The notes beneath the pieces are model-generated. The model was not told the DNA's origin. It was given only the letters and a program-made list of their open reading frames with translations, and searched no databases. Made by a program: the position numbers and the translations under genes. Of a stretch of DNA of 64,000 nucleotides, positions 25,813-34,750 are shown piece by piece. This DNA is from Streptomyces sp. NBC_00654 (lineage in GTDB: Bacteria > Actinomycetota > Actinomycetes > Streptomycetales > Streptomycetaceae). The stretch spans positions 1,302,001 to 1,366,000 of the forward strand of contig NZ_JAPEOB010000002.1 of NCBI RefSeq assembly GCF_026341775.1. The letters run 5' to 3'. Position 1 is the first letter of the stretch. Each line of letters opens with the position of its first letter.

Positions 25813-26895
25813 TCAGGCGACGTGCAGACGGGCCTCGTCGGCGCCGCGGGCCCCGGCGACGGTGGCCGCCTCGGTCTCCAGCGCCCTGCGGGTGGCCGCC
25901 GTCAGCGGCGCGAAGGGGGTGACGGTCAGGTCGACCCGGCGGCCGGCGGCCCTGGCGCGCCAGGTCCCGGCGGGCTCCGAGCCGACCAGGAGCACACCGG
26001 GTGCGCCGATCGCGCGCCAGATCTCCTTCTCGTGGGACTTCTCGGGTGCGAGGAGCCACCGGTCGCGGGCCTGGAGGAACGGGTCGCCGGGCGGGAGCAG
26101 CCGGACGAGGTGCGGGCGCTCGGCCGACAGCAGCGCGTCGAGCCGTTCGGCGGGCAGCCACGCCCGCTTCCCCTCGACCGTCACCTCCGCCAGGTCCCCG
26201 GGCCACACCGCCCTGGCCACGGCCGGCTTGATGCCGAGGAACTTCGCGGCGTCGGCGGGGGTGGCCGGTCCCAGGAAGCGCAGATAGGCCCGGACCAGGG
26301 CGCCGGTCCCGTCGGCCGCCGTCGGCATCGGGTAGCCCGGCTCCAGCGGCGAGAGCGTGGTGGTGCCCTGCCGGCGGCCGACGCCGACGGCGCCCGGCAG
26401 TCCGGCCTGCTGGAAGAGGAGCCCCGAGATATGGCGCGATCCGCAGGGTTCGCACCAGAACGTCAGTGAGGGCGGCACCGCCGCGCTCACCGCCCGGCTC
26501 ACCTCCCCCTTGGCCATCGGCCCGGTCACCACGGCACGCAGCGCCCCGGCGGTGGCGCGGAACGCCTCCAGGCCGAGCTTCGCGCCTTCCTTGATCACGG
26601 TGGTACTGATCCGCGCCGTCGCGTCGGCGTCGTCGAGGGGCCACAGCGCGGTGGCGAGCGCCGGAAGGTCCGGCCGGCGGTGCAGATGCGGTGCGCCGCG
26701 GAAGGTCCACACCAGTTCCAGGCCGTCGGCGGACGCGCCGCGGGCGGCGAGCGCGAGCCGGGCGGAGCCGCTCGGGGTGTCCTGCGCCCCCAGCTCCAGC
26801 ACCGCCGGTTCCGTGGAGGAACGGTCGAGCTGATGCGCCGCGGCCCGGTAGTCCAGGACCCGCTCCCGTGACACGTTCCGGTCCGCTCCGCTCAC
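25813..26895 (-). CDS. Winged helix DNA-binding domain-containing protein (HTH_42/YcaQ-like)
   Basis: The protein has 360 residues. The sequence has the features of the winged-helix family that includes the DNA-glycosylase-like YcaQ/AlkX group (PATPADAAKFLGIKPAVAR, PGDPFLQARDRWLL, GVLLVGSEPAGTWRARA). Members are DNA-binding; some excise or unhook damaged bases, but most Streptomyces homologues are uncharacterised. GTG 26895 is the start because a GGAGG lies 6 bases upstream; the much longer open frame to 28446 crosses the divergent permease gene and is spurious. It diverges from the uracil permease gene. Confidence 0.8.
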   Translation of the reverse strand: MSGADRNVSRERVLDYRAAAHQLDRSSTEPAVLELGAQDTPSGSARLALAARGASADGLELVWTFRGAPHLHRRPDLPALATALWPLDDADATARISTTVIKEGAKLGLEAFRATAGALRAVVTGPMAKGEVSRAVSAAVPPSLTFWCEPCGSRHISGLLFQQAGLPGAVGVGRRQGTTTLSPLEPGYPMPTAADGTGALVRAYLRFLGPATPADAAKFLGIKPAVARAVWPGDLAEVTVEGKRAWLPAERLDALLSAERPHLVRLLPPGDPFLQARDRWLLAPEKSHEKEIWRAIGAPGVLLVGSEPAGTWRARAAGRRVDLTVTPFAPLTAATRRALETEAATVAGARGADEARLHVA

Positions 26896-27129
26896 AGCGG
26901 GCCTCCGTTCCTCACTGGTACGTCCGTTCCCGACCGGTACGTCCGGGCCGGCCGCTCTTCCGACGCCTCCGAACCTACCCGGAAGCCGGTCCCGGCGGAC
27001 GTCTGCCGCGCCTCCCGCGTACAGGGCCCCGGTACCGCAGGCCCTACCATGGCTCCGATCATTTCCGCAGGTGAACCCCGGATGTCCGTACCTGGACCGG
27101 CGCACCGCACAGACCCACAGGGAGCGAAC

Positions 27130-28518
27130 ATGAGTCTCGGCGTGCGCTGGACCTTGCACGGCGACGGGAAGCACCTCGGTGCGGGCGAGGTCGTGAGACC
27201 GGACGAGCGCCTCACCTGGGGGCGCACCGCGGGCCTGGGGGCGCAGCATGTGGTCTCCATGATCGGAGCCTGCTTCGTCGCCCCGATCCTGATGGGCCTC
27301 GACGCCAACCTCGCCGTCATGGCGTCCGGTGTGGCCACCATCCTCTTCCTGCTCATCACCCGCGGCCGTATCCCCAGCTACCTCGGCAGCAGCCTGTCGT
27401 TCATCGGGGTCGCCGCCGTCATCAAGACGCAGGGCGGCGACGCGGCGACGCTCACCGGCGCGCTGCTGGTCGTCGGCGCCGTCCTGTTCCTGTGCGGGGC
27501 GGTCGTCCGTGCGGTCGGCGCCCGTGTCATCCACGCCGTGCTGCCCCCGGTGGTCACGGGCGCGGTGGTCATGCTCATCGGGTTCAACCTGGCTCCCGTG
27601 ACCGCGGGCACCTACTGGCCCCAGGACCAGTGGACCGCGCTGCTCACGATGCTGTTCACCGGCTTCGCGCTCGTCGTGCTGCGCGGTTTCTGGTCCCGTA
27701 TCGCGATCTTCCTGGGGCTGGCCTTCGGATACGGCCTCTCCTGGGTCCTCGACCGCGTCTTCGGCAGGATCCACTCGCCGGCGGGCGGTACCGAGGCGGT
27801 CGACCATTGGCGTCTGGATCTCTCGGGGGTCGGCAGGGCCGACTGGATCGGGCTGCCGAGCTTCCACGCGCCGAGCTTCTCCCTCTCGGCGGTGCTGGTC
27901 GCCCTGCCCGTCGTCATCGCGCTCATCGCCGAGAACGCCGGACATGTCAAGGCCGTCGGCGAGATGACCGGCGACCCCCTGGACGACAAGCTCGGTACGG
28001 CGATCATGGCCGACGGCGCGGCCACGATGATGTCGACCTCGGTCGGCGGTCCGGCCACGACCACGTACGCGGAGAACATCGGGGTCATGGCCGCCACCCG
28101 CGTCTACTCGACCGCCGCCTACTGGTGCGCCGCCGGCTTCGCGATCCTGTTCGGTCTCTGCCCCAAGTTCGGCGCCGTCGTGGCCGCCATCCCGGGTGGT
28201 GTCCTCGGCGGTATCACCGTCATCCTCTACGGCATGATCGGCCTGCTGGGCGCCCAGATCTGGGTCCGTTCCCGCGTCGACCTCTCCAATCCGCTGCATC
28301 TGGTGCCGGTGGCCGCGGGACTCATCGTCGGGATCGGCAATGTCAGCCTGAGCCTCACCGACAACTTCGAGCTCAGCGGTATCGCGCTGGGGACGCTGAT
28401 CGTCGTCATCGGCTACCACGCCCTGCGGTTCCTGGCTCCCGCGCACATGAAGAACGAGCCGCCGCTCGCCGAACCGGCCGAGCCGGGATACGACCGGGGC
28501 CGGCCGGACGCGTCCTGA
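27130..28518 (+). CDS. Uracil/xanthine-type permease (NCS2 family)
   Basis: The protein has 462 residues with about 14 hydrophobic membrane segments. The NCS2 family marks are present: the QH pair in GLGAQHVVSM in TM1, the substrate-binding Glu in ALIAENAGH, and the signature SVGGPATTTYAENIG. NCS2 carriers import nucleobases, usually with protons. The residue pattern is closer to UraA-like uracil carriers than to xanthine or urate carriers, but specificity is not proven. ATG 27130 has a GGGAGC ribosome-binding site 7 bases upstream; a 27-codon extension has none. It stands alone, divergent from the winged-helix gene. Confidence 0.88.
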   Translation: MSLGVRWTLHGDGKHLGAGEVVRPDERLTWGRTAGLGAQHVVSMIGACFVAPILMGLDANLAVMASGVATILFLLITRGRIPSYLGSSLSFIGVAAVIKTQGGDAATLTGALLVVGAVLFLCGAVVRAVGARVIHAVLPPVVTGAVVMLIGFNLAPVTAGTYWPQDQWTALLTMLFTGFALVVLRGFWSRIAIFLGLAFGYGLSWVLDRVFGRIHSPAGGTEAVDHWRLDLSGVGRADWIGLPSFHAPSFSLSAVLVALPVVIALIAENAGHVKAVGEMTGDPLDDKLGTAIMADGAATMMSTSVGGPATTTYAENIGVMAATRVYSTAAYWCAAGFAILFGLCPKFGAVVAAIPGGVLGGITVILYGMIGLLGAQIWVRSRVDLSNPLHLVPVAAGLIVGIGNVSLSLTDNFELSGIALGTLIVVIGYHALRFLAPAHMKNEPPLAEPAEPGYDRGRPDAS

Positions 28519-28536
28519 CTCCGCCGGGCGCCGGGC

Positions 28537-29466
28537 TCAGAAGCAGTCGCCGTACCAGTGGACCGCCCCGGGGGCGGTGACCGTGGCCCGTACCGCCTCG
28601 GGGGCGGCGAGCAGCGGCCGGGCCATTCCCACCTGCTCGTCCACGGACCTGGGCTCCGTCAGGAGGGCCGGCCATCCGGCGCGTGAGGGGGTGCCGGGCA
28701 GCCGGACCCGGGCGCGGGTGAGTCCCCCCGCGCGGGCCCGGGCGGCGACCGCGCCGAGCAGGTCGTCCAGGCAGCCGGGGGCGCCCGCGAACTCCCGTAC
28801 CTCCGCGTACTCGCCCGTGTACTGCGCCACGAGCCAGCCGACGGGCTCGCCCGTCACCGGGTCCTCGGCCACCAGTGCGCGCTCCGGCGGGCCGTACCAG
28901 GCGGGGACGCGGACCGCCCAGTCCTCGGGGGCGCGCAGCGAGCTGAGGGGCCGGGCCGCGTTGGCCGCGCCGTGCAGGCCCGCCACCGCGCCGCCGTCCG
29001 CCGCGGTGGCCTCCCGGACCCGGTGGGTGCCGGCGGGCGGCGCCGGGGTGATCGTCCCTTCGGTGTACGTGCTGCGGAACTCCTGCCAGCCCGAACTCCG
29101 GTACACCCCGGGCGTGCCGGTGAACAGCAGGGACCAGGCGCATTCCTCGGCCAGCATCGTCCGCTCCGCCTCCGCGAGCAGCCGCCGCACCAGCCCCTGC
29201 CCCCGGGCCTCGGGCCGGGTGGCGACGCTGCCGATGCCGCCGACCCGCCGCGGGGTGCCGTGTACGTCCCGGATCAGGCGCGGTACGTAGACCACGACCG
29301 CGTCGATGGAGCCGTCCGGGGCGGACTGCGCCACGAAGGTGTGCCGGTGGCGGTCGGGATCCAGGGCGTACAGCGCGGCGATCTGCGGGGCGTCGAAGCA
29401 GGTGTCCCACAGGGCGCGGAGCGCGGGTTCGTCGGCGGGGGTGGCGGTCCGCAGGAGCGCGGTCAC
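28537..29466 (-). CDS. GNAT family N-acetyltransferase
   Basis: The protein has 309 residues. The N-terminal half is a GNAT domain with the acetyl-CoA pyrophosphate-binding motif RPEARGQGLVRRLL near residue 84. The C-terminal half looks like a second, degenerate GNAT/SCP2-like region, the layout of Eis-type acyltransferases. The substrate is unknown. The GTG start overlaps the stop of the beta-helix gene (GTGA), so it is co-translated with the end of the carbohydrate operon; modification of a sugar product or of a protein are both possible. Confidence 0.8.
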   Translation of the reverse strand: MTALLRTATPADEPALRALWDTCFDAPQIAALYALDPDRHRHTFVAQSAPDGSIDAVVVYVPRLIRDVHGTPRRVGGIGSVATRPEARGQGLVRRLLAEAERTMLAEECAWSLLFTGTPGVYRSSGWQEFRSTYTEGTITPAPPAGTHRVREATAADGGAVAGLHGAANAARPLSSLRAPEDWAVRVPAWYGPPERALVAEDPVTGEPVGWLVAQYTGEYAEVREFAGAPGCLDDLLGAVAARARAGGLTRARVRLPGTPSRAGWPALLTEPRSVDEQVGMARPLLAAPEAVRATVTAPGAVHWYGDCF

Positions 29467-31601
29467 AGGATCAGGTTCCCGTCGGTGCGGGCCGGGCCGC
29501 CGTTCTCGGGCACGGCGGTGCGCCGGGTGCCGCGCTCCACGCAGGCGGTGTGCAGCGCGGAGGCGAGGGCCGCCGGAGCCAGGTGGAGGGTGCCGCCGGT
29601 GAAGCGGCTGCCGGTCGCCGCGTAGTGGTTGGTTCCGCCCTCGATGCGGACGTGGGCCGTCGCGGCGTCGTTGGTGGTGCTGTTGACCGCCGAGAGGTCC
29701 CAGGTGACGGTGCCCGGTCCGGCGGCGCGGCCGAGGAAGGCCTTGGCCTTGTTGGTGCCGGTGAACCGGGCGCCGGAGGTGACGGTGACGGACTGGTCGC
29801 GTACGGCGCTGGCCTCGAAGCCGGTGCCCTCGTAGCGTCCGCCGTCGATCCGCAGGTCGGCGGAGCCCACGGAGAGCGGGGCGGCGTTGTCGGCGCCGGT
29901 GACCGTGCAGTCGGTGAAGTGGACGGGGCCGGCGCCCCGGAGGACCGCTCCGTCGACGCCCTTGAACGTGCAGCGTACGAAGTGGACGGGTGCGGTGACC
30001 GGGGTCTGGACGAGGACGGCGCCCGCGGGCGGCTCGAAGGAGCAGTCGCTGATGACGGTGGGCCGGGTGGAGCGGGCGGAGCGCTGGGCGACGGCGAACG
30101 TCTTCGCGGTGCAGCCGCGCACCTGGGCGCCGTCCGCGTTGACCGTGAGGGTGCCGGCCTGGTCGAACGTCGGGCGGGCGATCACCGTGATGTCCTCAAG
30201 GGTGAGGTCGGTGATCTTGGTGTTGGCGGTGAACCAGGAGCAGACATGTCTGCGTACAGTGATCCGCTTGGCCGATATGCCCCACTGGGCCCCGGAGTTG
30301 GCGATGTCCATCAGGCCGGAGTTGCCGTCGAAGAGCAGGTCGTGCTCGTACTGGCCATGGGTGGTGAAGGGGTTGCCGCCCGAGTCGTCGCCGTCGCCGT
30401 GGCAGTTGACGACGGTGCAGTAGGCGGAGGCGGTGAGGTCGTTGAGGTGGCGGACGTTGCTCGTGGTGCAGTCGGACACCCGTCCGTACAGGCAGTAGAT
30501 CTGCTGGGTGAGATAGCCCGCGCCGCCGTACTCGACGGTCGGCGGGTTCTTCAGGGAGCACTGTTCGGTACGGAACCGGGTGCACCAGCGGCGCATGATG
30601 ACCGGCCAGAAGCTTCCGGTGGCGTGGATGCCGGAGACGTCGCAGCCGACGGCGTACTCGTAGCTGACGGGGTGCGAGCCGGTGTACTCGTCCTTGCCCG
30701 CTCCTTCGAAGACGAGGTTGCGGACGTGGCTGTCCTGGACCGGCTCGATGCGGCGCCAGGTCAGCTTGCGCCCGGCGGCCAGTTCCCAGCCGTTGAGGTA
30801 GCCGATCCGGATGTGGCCGGCGTCGATGATCTCGGTGATCTCGACCAGCTTCTGGAGCTCTCGCTCGTCCGCGCCGCCGCCCTCGACCGGGGCGACCTGC
30901 ACGGTCCACCACTGGCCGACCGTGAAGGCCTTGGAGTCCGGCACCGGGAAGGTGTCGGTGAGCTCGATGACCTTGGCCGCGAGCTTGTGCTCGACCGTGG
31001 TGTCGGTGGGGGTGCCGCGGAAGGAGAGGACGGCGCCGAAGGGGTTGTCGTGGGTGTTCTTCTCGATGCCTTCGGTGCGGATGGTGTGGCCGCCGAAGTC
31101 GAGTTCGATGTGGGAGCGGTCGAAGAGGTGGCGTTTGGTGAACAGGAGGTCGGTGTGGGCCTCGATGCGGTGGATAGCGGGGTCGTTGATCATCGCGTCG
31201 AGTGCGGTGTCGGCGGGGGTTTCGGCGTCGAAGTGGCCGAAGGTGCGGAAGTCGACGGTTCCGGTGTGGAGCTGGTGCCAGCGGCCGGTGGCGGGCTTCT
31301 TGGCGGGGGTGATGACGGTGCCGCCGTTGTGGGCGGCTTCGGAGGTGCGGTTCCAGCGGACGGCCATCGCTCCGCCGTCGCCGGGGGTGTGGTGGCCGGC
31401 GACGAGGACCACGGTGCCCTCGGTGAGGTGTCTGGTGTTCAGGGCCCGCAGGGCGGTGACCGTGTCGGCGCGGGTGACCTCGCCGGTGTGTCCGGGAGCG
31501 GCCTGCGCGGAACCGGTGGCCACGGCCGAACCGGCCACGACCAGACCGGCGAGACCCGAAGCCCGCAGCAGATGACGGCGTGACGAATCTGGAACTGCCA
31601 T
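29463..31601 (-). CDS. Tat-secreted right-handed beta-helix protein, copy 1
   Basis: The protein has 712 residues from ATG 31601. It starts with a twin-arginine signal (SRRHLLRAS, hydrophobic core, cleavage expected after AQA) and is therefore exported folded. The mature part shows repeated short beta-strand rungs and Asn/Gly turns of a parallel beta-helix (NSGLMDIANSGAQWG, KRITVRRHVCSWF). That fold is typical of polysaccharide lyases and hydrolases (pectate-lyase and GH28-like folds). No exact catalytic family is recognised. It is paralogous to the protein at 37499-39655: nearly identical over the first two hundred residues, more divergent after. It ends the leftward arm of the IclR locus before the GNAT gene. 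Confidence 0.8.
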   Translation of the reverse strand: MAVPDSSRRHLLRASGLAGLVVAGSAVATGSAQAAPGHTGEVTRADTVTALRALNTRHLTEGTVVLVAGHHTPGDGGAMAVRWNRTSEAAHNGGTVITPAKKPATGRWHQLHTGTVDFRTFGHFDAETPADTALDAMINDPAIHRIEAHTDLLFTKRHLFDRSHIELDFGGHTIRTEGIEKNTHDNPFGAVLSFRGTPTDTTVEHKLAAKVIELTDTFPVPDSKAFTVGQWWTVQVAPVEGGGADERELQKLVEITEIIDAGHIRIGYLNGWELAAGRKLTWRRIEPVQDSHVRNLVFEGAGKDEYTGSHPVSYEYAVGCDVSGIHATGSFWPVIMRRWCTRFRTEQCSLKNPPTVEYGGAGYLTQQIYCLYGRVSDCTTSNVRHLNDLTASAYCTVVNCHGDGDDSGGNPFTTHGQYEHDLLFDGNSGLMDIANSGAQWGISAKRITVRRHVCSWFTANTKITDLTLEDITVIARPTFDQAGTLTVNADGAQVRGCTAKTFAVAQRSARSTRPTVISDCSFEPPAGAVLVQTPVTAPVHFVRCTFKGVDGAVLRGAGPVHFTDCTVTGADNAAPLSVGSADLRIDGGRYEGTGFEASAVRDQSVTVTSGARFTGTNKAKAFLGRAAGPGTVTWDLSAVNSTTNDAATAHVRIEGGTNHYAATGSRFTGGTLHLAPAALASALHTACVERGTRRTAVPENGGPARTDGNLIL
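30996..31573 (-). repeat. 578-bp inverted repeat, left copy
   Basis: This segment within beta-helix gene 1 matches 37545-38122 in opposite orientation over 578 bp, with one mismatch seen by eye (AGA versus AAA, Arg/Lys). It covers the Tat signal core and roughly the first 190 mature residues. Identity stops abruptly at both ends. Confidence 0.93.
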
Positions 31602-31648
31602 GACGGAGGTGCTCCTCGCGTTGTCGATGGACCGGCGGACCGGTGACG

Positions 31649-32488
31649 TCAGATCGTGTTGCGGTACGGCGGCATGAACCGCATGCGCGGCATCTGGTCG
31701 GCGAGGACTCCCCCGTCGACCACGATCCGTGCCCCGGTGAGGTAGGCCCCCGCGTCGGAGGCCAGCAGCAGCAGCGCGCCCACGCACTCGTCGGGCCGCG
31801 CGTAGCGGCCGAGCGGGATGCGCTCGCGGTAGGCGGACTCGAAGCTCTCCCGGTCGAAGGGGAATTCGCCGTCGATGGGCGTCTCGACCATGCCGGGTGC
31901 CAGGGTGTTGGCCGTGATGCCGTGCGGGGCGAGTTCCACGGCCAGGGTTTCGGTGAGCAGCTGGGCGGCGGCCTTGGAGGCGTTGTAGTGGGCCAGGCCG
32001 GCCTCGGCCACCAGGGCGTTCTTCGAGGTGATGGTGATGATGCGGCCCGCGATGCCGTCCGCGGTCATGTGTTCGGCGATGCGCTGGCTGAGGAAGAACA
32101 CCGCGTCGACGTTGACCCGCATGATGTGCGACCAGCTCGCGGGGGTGATCTCGTTGAAGCGTTCCAGGGCCGCCGTGCCCGCGTTGTTGACCAGGATGTG
32201 CAGCGGCCCGGCCTCGGCCCGTACGGCGTCGGCGAACCCGGCCAGTGCGTCGATGTCGGCGAGGTTCTGCCCGTACGTCCAGCTCCGGCGGCCGAGGGCT
32301 TCGACGGCCGCCGCGGTCTCGGTGATCCCGTCGGCGCCGGGCAGGTCGACGAGGACCACGTCGGCGCCCGCCTCGGCGAGGCCGACGGCGAAGGACCGGC
32401 CGAGGCCTCGGGCGGCCCCGGTCACGAGGGCGGTTCGGCCGGTGAGGCCGAAGCGCTCGGTGCCGCGGGGCGGGACGGCTGCGGTCAT
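31649..32488 (-). CDS. SDR family NAD(P)-dependent oxidoreductase
   Basis: The protein has 279 residues, a classical short-chain dehydrogenase: cofactor motif TGAARGLG near 23, NNAG near 113, catalytic Ser in ITSKNA and Tyr-Lys in YNASK. It resembles gluconate 5-dehydrogenase and 2-keto-3-deoxy-sugar-acid dehydrogenases, so an alcohol/ketone interconversion on a sugar acid is likely. ATG 32488 follows a GGAGG ribosome-binding site 8 bases away. It lies between the amidohydrolase and beta-helix gene 1 in the leftward arm. Confidence 0.88.
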   Translation of the reverse strand: MTAAVPPRGTERFGLTGRTALVTGAARGLGRSFAVGLAEAGADVVLVDLPGADGITETAAAVEALGRRSWTYGQNLADIDALAGFADAVRAEAGPLHILVNNAGTAALERFNEITPASWSHIMRVNVDAVFFLSQRIAEHMTADGIAGRIITITSKNALVAEAGLAHYNASKAAAQLLTETLAVELAPHGITANTLAPGMVETPIDGEFPFDRESFESAYRERIPLGRYARPDECVGALLLLASDAGAYLTGARIVVDGGVLADQMPRMRFMPPYRNTI

Positions 32489-32670
32489 GGCGGGTTCCTC
32501 CAGGCGGAGCGGTACGGAGAGGTGGGCCGCCGCGCCGAACCGGGGAAGGAAGCGCGGCGGCCCTGCTGCCGGACGGGTGCCCGGGTACCGGGGGGTGGCG
32601 CCCCGGGCTTCGGGCCGGCAGGTCGGTGGGGAACGGCCGGGCCGGCGGTGCGGACCCGGCTGTCCGGGGT

Positions 32671-32705
32671 GAACGGCCGGGTCCACGGGTGGAGCCCGGC
32701 CGTTC
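32671..32705 (-). terminator. Hairpin between amidohydrolase and SDR genes
   Basis: An 11-bp perfect stem (GAACGGCCGGG / CCCGGCCGTTC) encloses a 13-base loop with a further short stem. It lies 16 bases beyond the amidohydrolase stop on the leftward transcript and could attenuate transcription into the SDR gene. No U-tract follows, as usual in Streptomyces. Confidence 0.6.
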
Positions 32706-32720
32706 GCGGTGGGGCGCCGG

Positions 32721-33566
32721 TCAGCCGTTCAGGCCCAGCAGGTCCAGCGACGGCCGGTGGATGATCTCCTCCACCTTGTCCACGTCGAGCGGCGCGAGCC
32801 CCGGGATGCCGGGGATGCGGGCGATCTCCCGCAGCCCCTTCACCGAGTCGTCGACCGTCGTGAACGGGTAGTCGCTGCCGAACATCACCTTGTCGAAGAC
32901 CCCGTAGTCCTGGACCAGCCGCAGGCTGTGCCAGAGCTGGAAGGGCCGGTAGTGCAGGGCGCTGATGTCCGCGTACACATGCGGGTGCTTGCGGATCACC
33001 GCGATGCACTCGCCCTCGAAGGGGTGGCCGAGATGGGCGAGGACCATGCGCAGTTCCGGGTGGCGGATGGCGACCGCGTCCAGGTGGCGTGGCATCGCCC
33101 ATTCCAGCGGGGCGTTCGACACGAAGGTGGTGCCGGTGTGGACGAGGAGCGGCAGCCCGTGCCGTTCGGCGTAGGCGTAGAGCTCGTCGTACTCCTCGGC
33201 GGCCGGGTCGAAGCCCGCGTACATCGGCATCAGTTTGATGCCGCGCAGACCCAGCTCCTGGTGGCCGTAGCGGAGTTCGTCCTGCCAGCCGGGCTGGGTG
33301 GGGTCGAGGGAGAGATAGCCGATGAGGCGGTCGGGGTGCTTCTGGACGTACGAGGCCACGGCGGCGTCGTCGACCCAGAGTCCGCTGCGGCGGGCCTTGC
33401 CGCCGACGACGACGGTCCGGGTGGACGCGGGCGCGGTGGCGGCGTAGTCCTCCCACGTCACCGTCAGGTCGACCTCGCCCTCGTGGGCGCGGGCGGAGTC
33501 GGAGCTGAAGGGTTCGGTGAAGTCGTGGCTGTGCCGGAAGAGGTGCGAGTGGACGTCGACGATCAT
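32721..33566 (-). CDS. Amidohydrolase family protein (PF04909-type)
   Basis: The protein has 281 residues, a TIM-barrel metal-dependent hydrolase: HxH metal motif DVHSHLF at the N terminus, His in LLVHTG, His in VLAHLGHP, and the late Asp in FGSDYPF. Members act as lactonases, decarboxylases or C-C hydrolases; sugar-acid lactonases belong to the same group. Its start overlaps the enolase-superfamily gene by 4 bases (ATGA), so they are co-translated. A sugar-lactone hydrolase feeding the dehydratase is the simplest idea, inferred from context. Confidence 0.85.
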   Translation of the reverse strand: MIVDVHSHLFRHSHDFTEPFSSDSARAHEGEVDLTVTWEDYAATAPASTRTVVVGGKARRSGLWVDDAAVASYVQKHPDRLIGYLSLDPTQPGWQDELRYGHQELGLRGIKLMPMYAGFDPAAEEYDELYAYAERHGLPLLVHTGTTFVSNAPLEWAMPRHLDAVAIRHPELRMVLAHLGHPFEGECIAVIRKHPHVYADISALHYRPFQLWHSLRLVQDYGVFDKVMFGSDYPFTTVDDSVKGLREIARIPGIPGLAPLDVDKVEEIIHRPSLDLLGLNG

Positions 33567-34750
33567 GTCCGGTTCCGCTTCTCCCAGCCGTCCGCGAACA
33601 TGTTCCAGAAGCGGTGGCTGGGCGGGTGCTCCTCGAAGACCTCGTCGACGAGTTCGACGCCGAGGCCGGGGGCGGTCGGCAGGCCGATGTGGCCGTCCGC
33701 CATCGGCAGGGTGCCCTTCAGCGCCTCGAAGACGAAGGGCTCCAGCAGCCCGTCGAAGGTCTCCAGGATCTTGAAGTTGGGGATTCCGAGCGCCGCGTGC
33801 ACGGAGACCGTGGTGCAGAGCGGCGAGTTGGAGTTGTGCGGGGCTACGAGCATGCCGTGGGTATCGGCGATCGCGGCCAGTTTCCTTACCTCGGTGAAGC
33901 CGCCGGCCATCGAGAGGTCGGGCTGGATGATGTCGACGGCGTTGGTCGCGAAGAGCTGCTTGTACTCGTAGCGGTTGTGGAAGTGCTCACCGCCGGAGAT
34001 CGGGAAGGCGGCCCGCTGGCGCAGTTCCGCGTACCGCTCGATGTGGGTCCAGGGCATCGGCTCCTCGAACCAGCCGATGTCGAACGGCTCCAGCTCCCGC
34101 ACCAGCCGCGCGGCGGTCGGCATGGCGAAGCGGGCGTGGCCCTCGATGAAGAGGTCGATGTCCGGGCCGATGGCCTCGCGGACGGCGGCCACCAGATCGA
34201 CGGAGCGGCGCAGTTCGGCGCGCTCCAGCTCGTGCAGACCTGGACCGAAGGGGTCGAACTTGAGCGCGGTGAAGCCCTTCGCCACGGTCTCCTTCGCCTT
34301 GGCCGCGAAGGTCTCGGGCTCCCGCTCGCCGGTGTACCAGCCGTTGGCGTAGACCCGGACGGTGTCGCGGCAGGCGCCACCGGTCAGCCGGTAGGCGGGG
34401 ACTCCGAGCGCCTTGCCCATCAGGTCGTACATGGCCTGGTCGAGACCGGACAGGGCGACGCCGCCCATGTCGCCGCCACGCAGGAAGTCGCCCTGGTAGA
34501 CGCGGAGCCAGAGCTCCTCGATGTCGAAGGGGTCGGCGCCGATGAGGTGGCGCCTGGCGATCGCCTCGGTGAGCGCGCAGACCTCGCCCACCCGGTAGGG
34601 GTGGGTGATCTCGCCGATGCCGCTGAGTCCCTCGTCGGTGTGGACCCGGACATAGCCGAAGTCCCGCCAGGAGGTGCCGAGCATCAGGGTCTCGACGCGG
34701 GTGATCCGCCCGGCGGGGCCGGCGGGGCGGGTGCGGTTGACGGTGAGCAT
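33563..34750 (-). CDS. Enolase-superfamily (mandelate racemase/muconate lactonizing) sugar-acid dehydratase
   Basis: The protein has 395 residues. The capping domain includes GYVRVHTDEGLSGIGE. The barrel has the Lys motif ALKFDP, metal ligands in DLFIEGHARF (Asp199), WFEEP and SGGEHF, and the catalytic His loop APHNSNSP. This resembles acid-sugar dehydratases (galactonate, rhamnonate or gluconate type), which remove water from an aldonic acid to give a 2-keto-3-deoxy acid. ATG 34750 shares one base with the aminotransferase stop. Expected substrate: the product of the Gfo/Idh, SDR or lactonase steps encoded nearby; which one is not visible. Confidence 0.85.
   Translation of the reverse strand: MLTVNRTRPAGPAGRITRVETLMLGTSWRDFGYVRVHTDEGLSGIGEITHPYRVGEVCALTEAIARRHLIGADPFDIEELWLRVYQGDFLRGGDMGGVALSGLDQAMYDLMGKALGVPAYRLTGGACRDTVRVYANGWYTGEREPETFAAKAKETVAKGFTALKFDPFGPGLHELERAELRRSVDLVAAVREAIGPDIDLFIEGHARFAMPTAARLVRELEPFDIGWFEEPMPWTHIERYAELRQRAAFPISGGEHFHNRYEYKQLFATNAVDIIQPDLSMAGGFTEVRKLAAIADTHGMLVAPHNSNSPLCTTVSVHAALGIPNFKILETFDGLLEPFVFEALKGTLPMADGHIGLPTAPGLGVELVDEVFEEHPPSHRFWNMFADGWEKRNRT

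Noticed and set aside
25813..28446. A leftward 877-codon frame spanning the winged-helix gene and the permease gene.
   Set aside because: Only the part from GTG 26895 has a ribosome-binding site and family similarity; the rest is antisense to the uracil-type permease.
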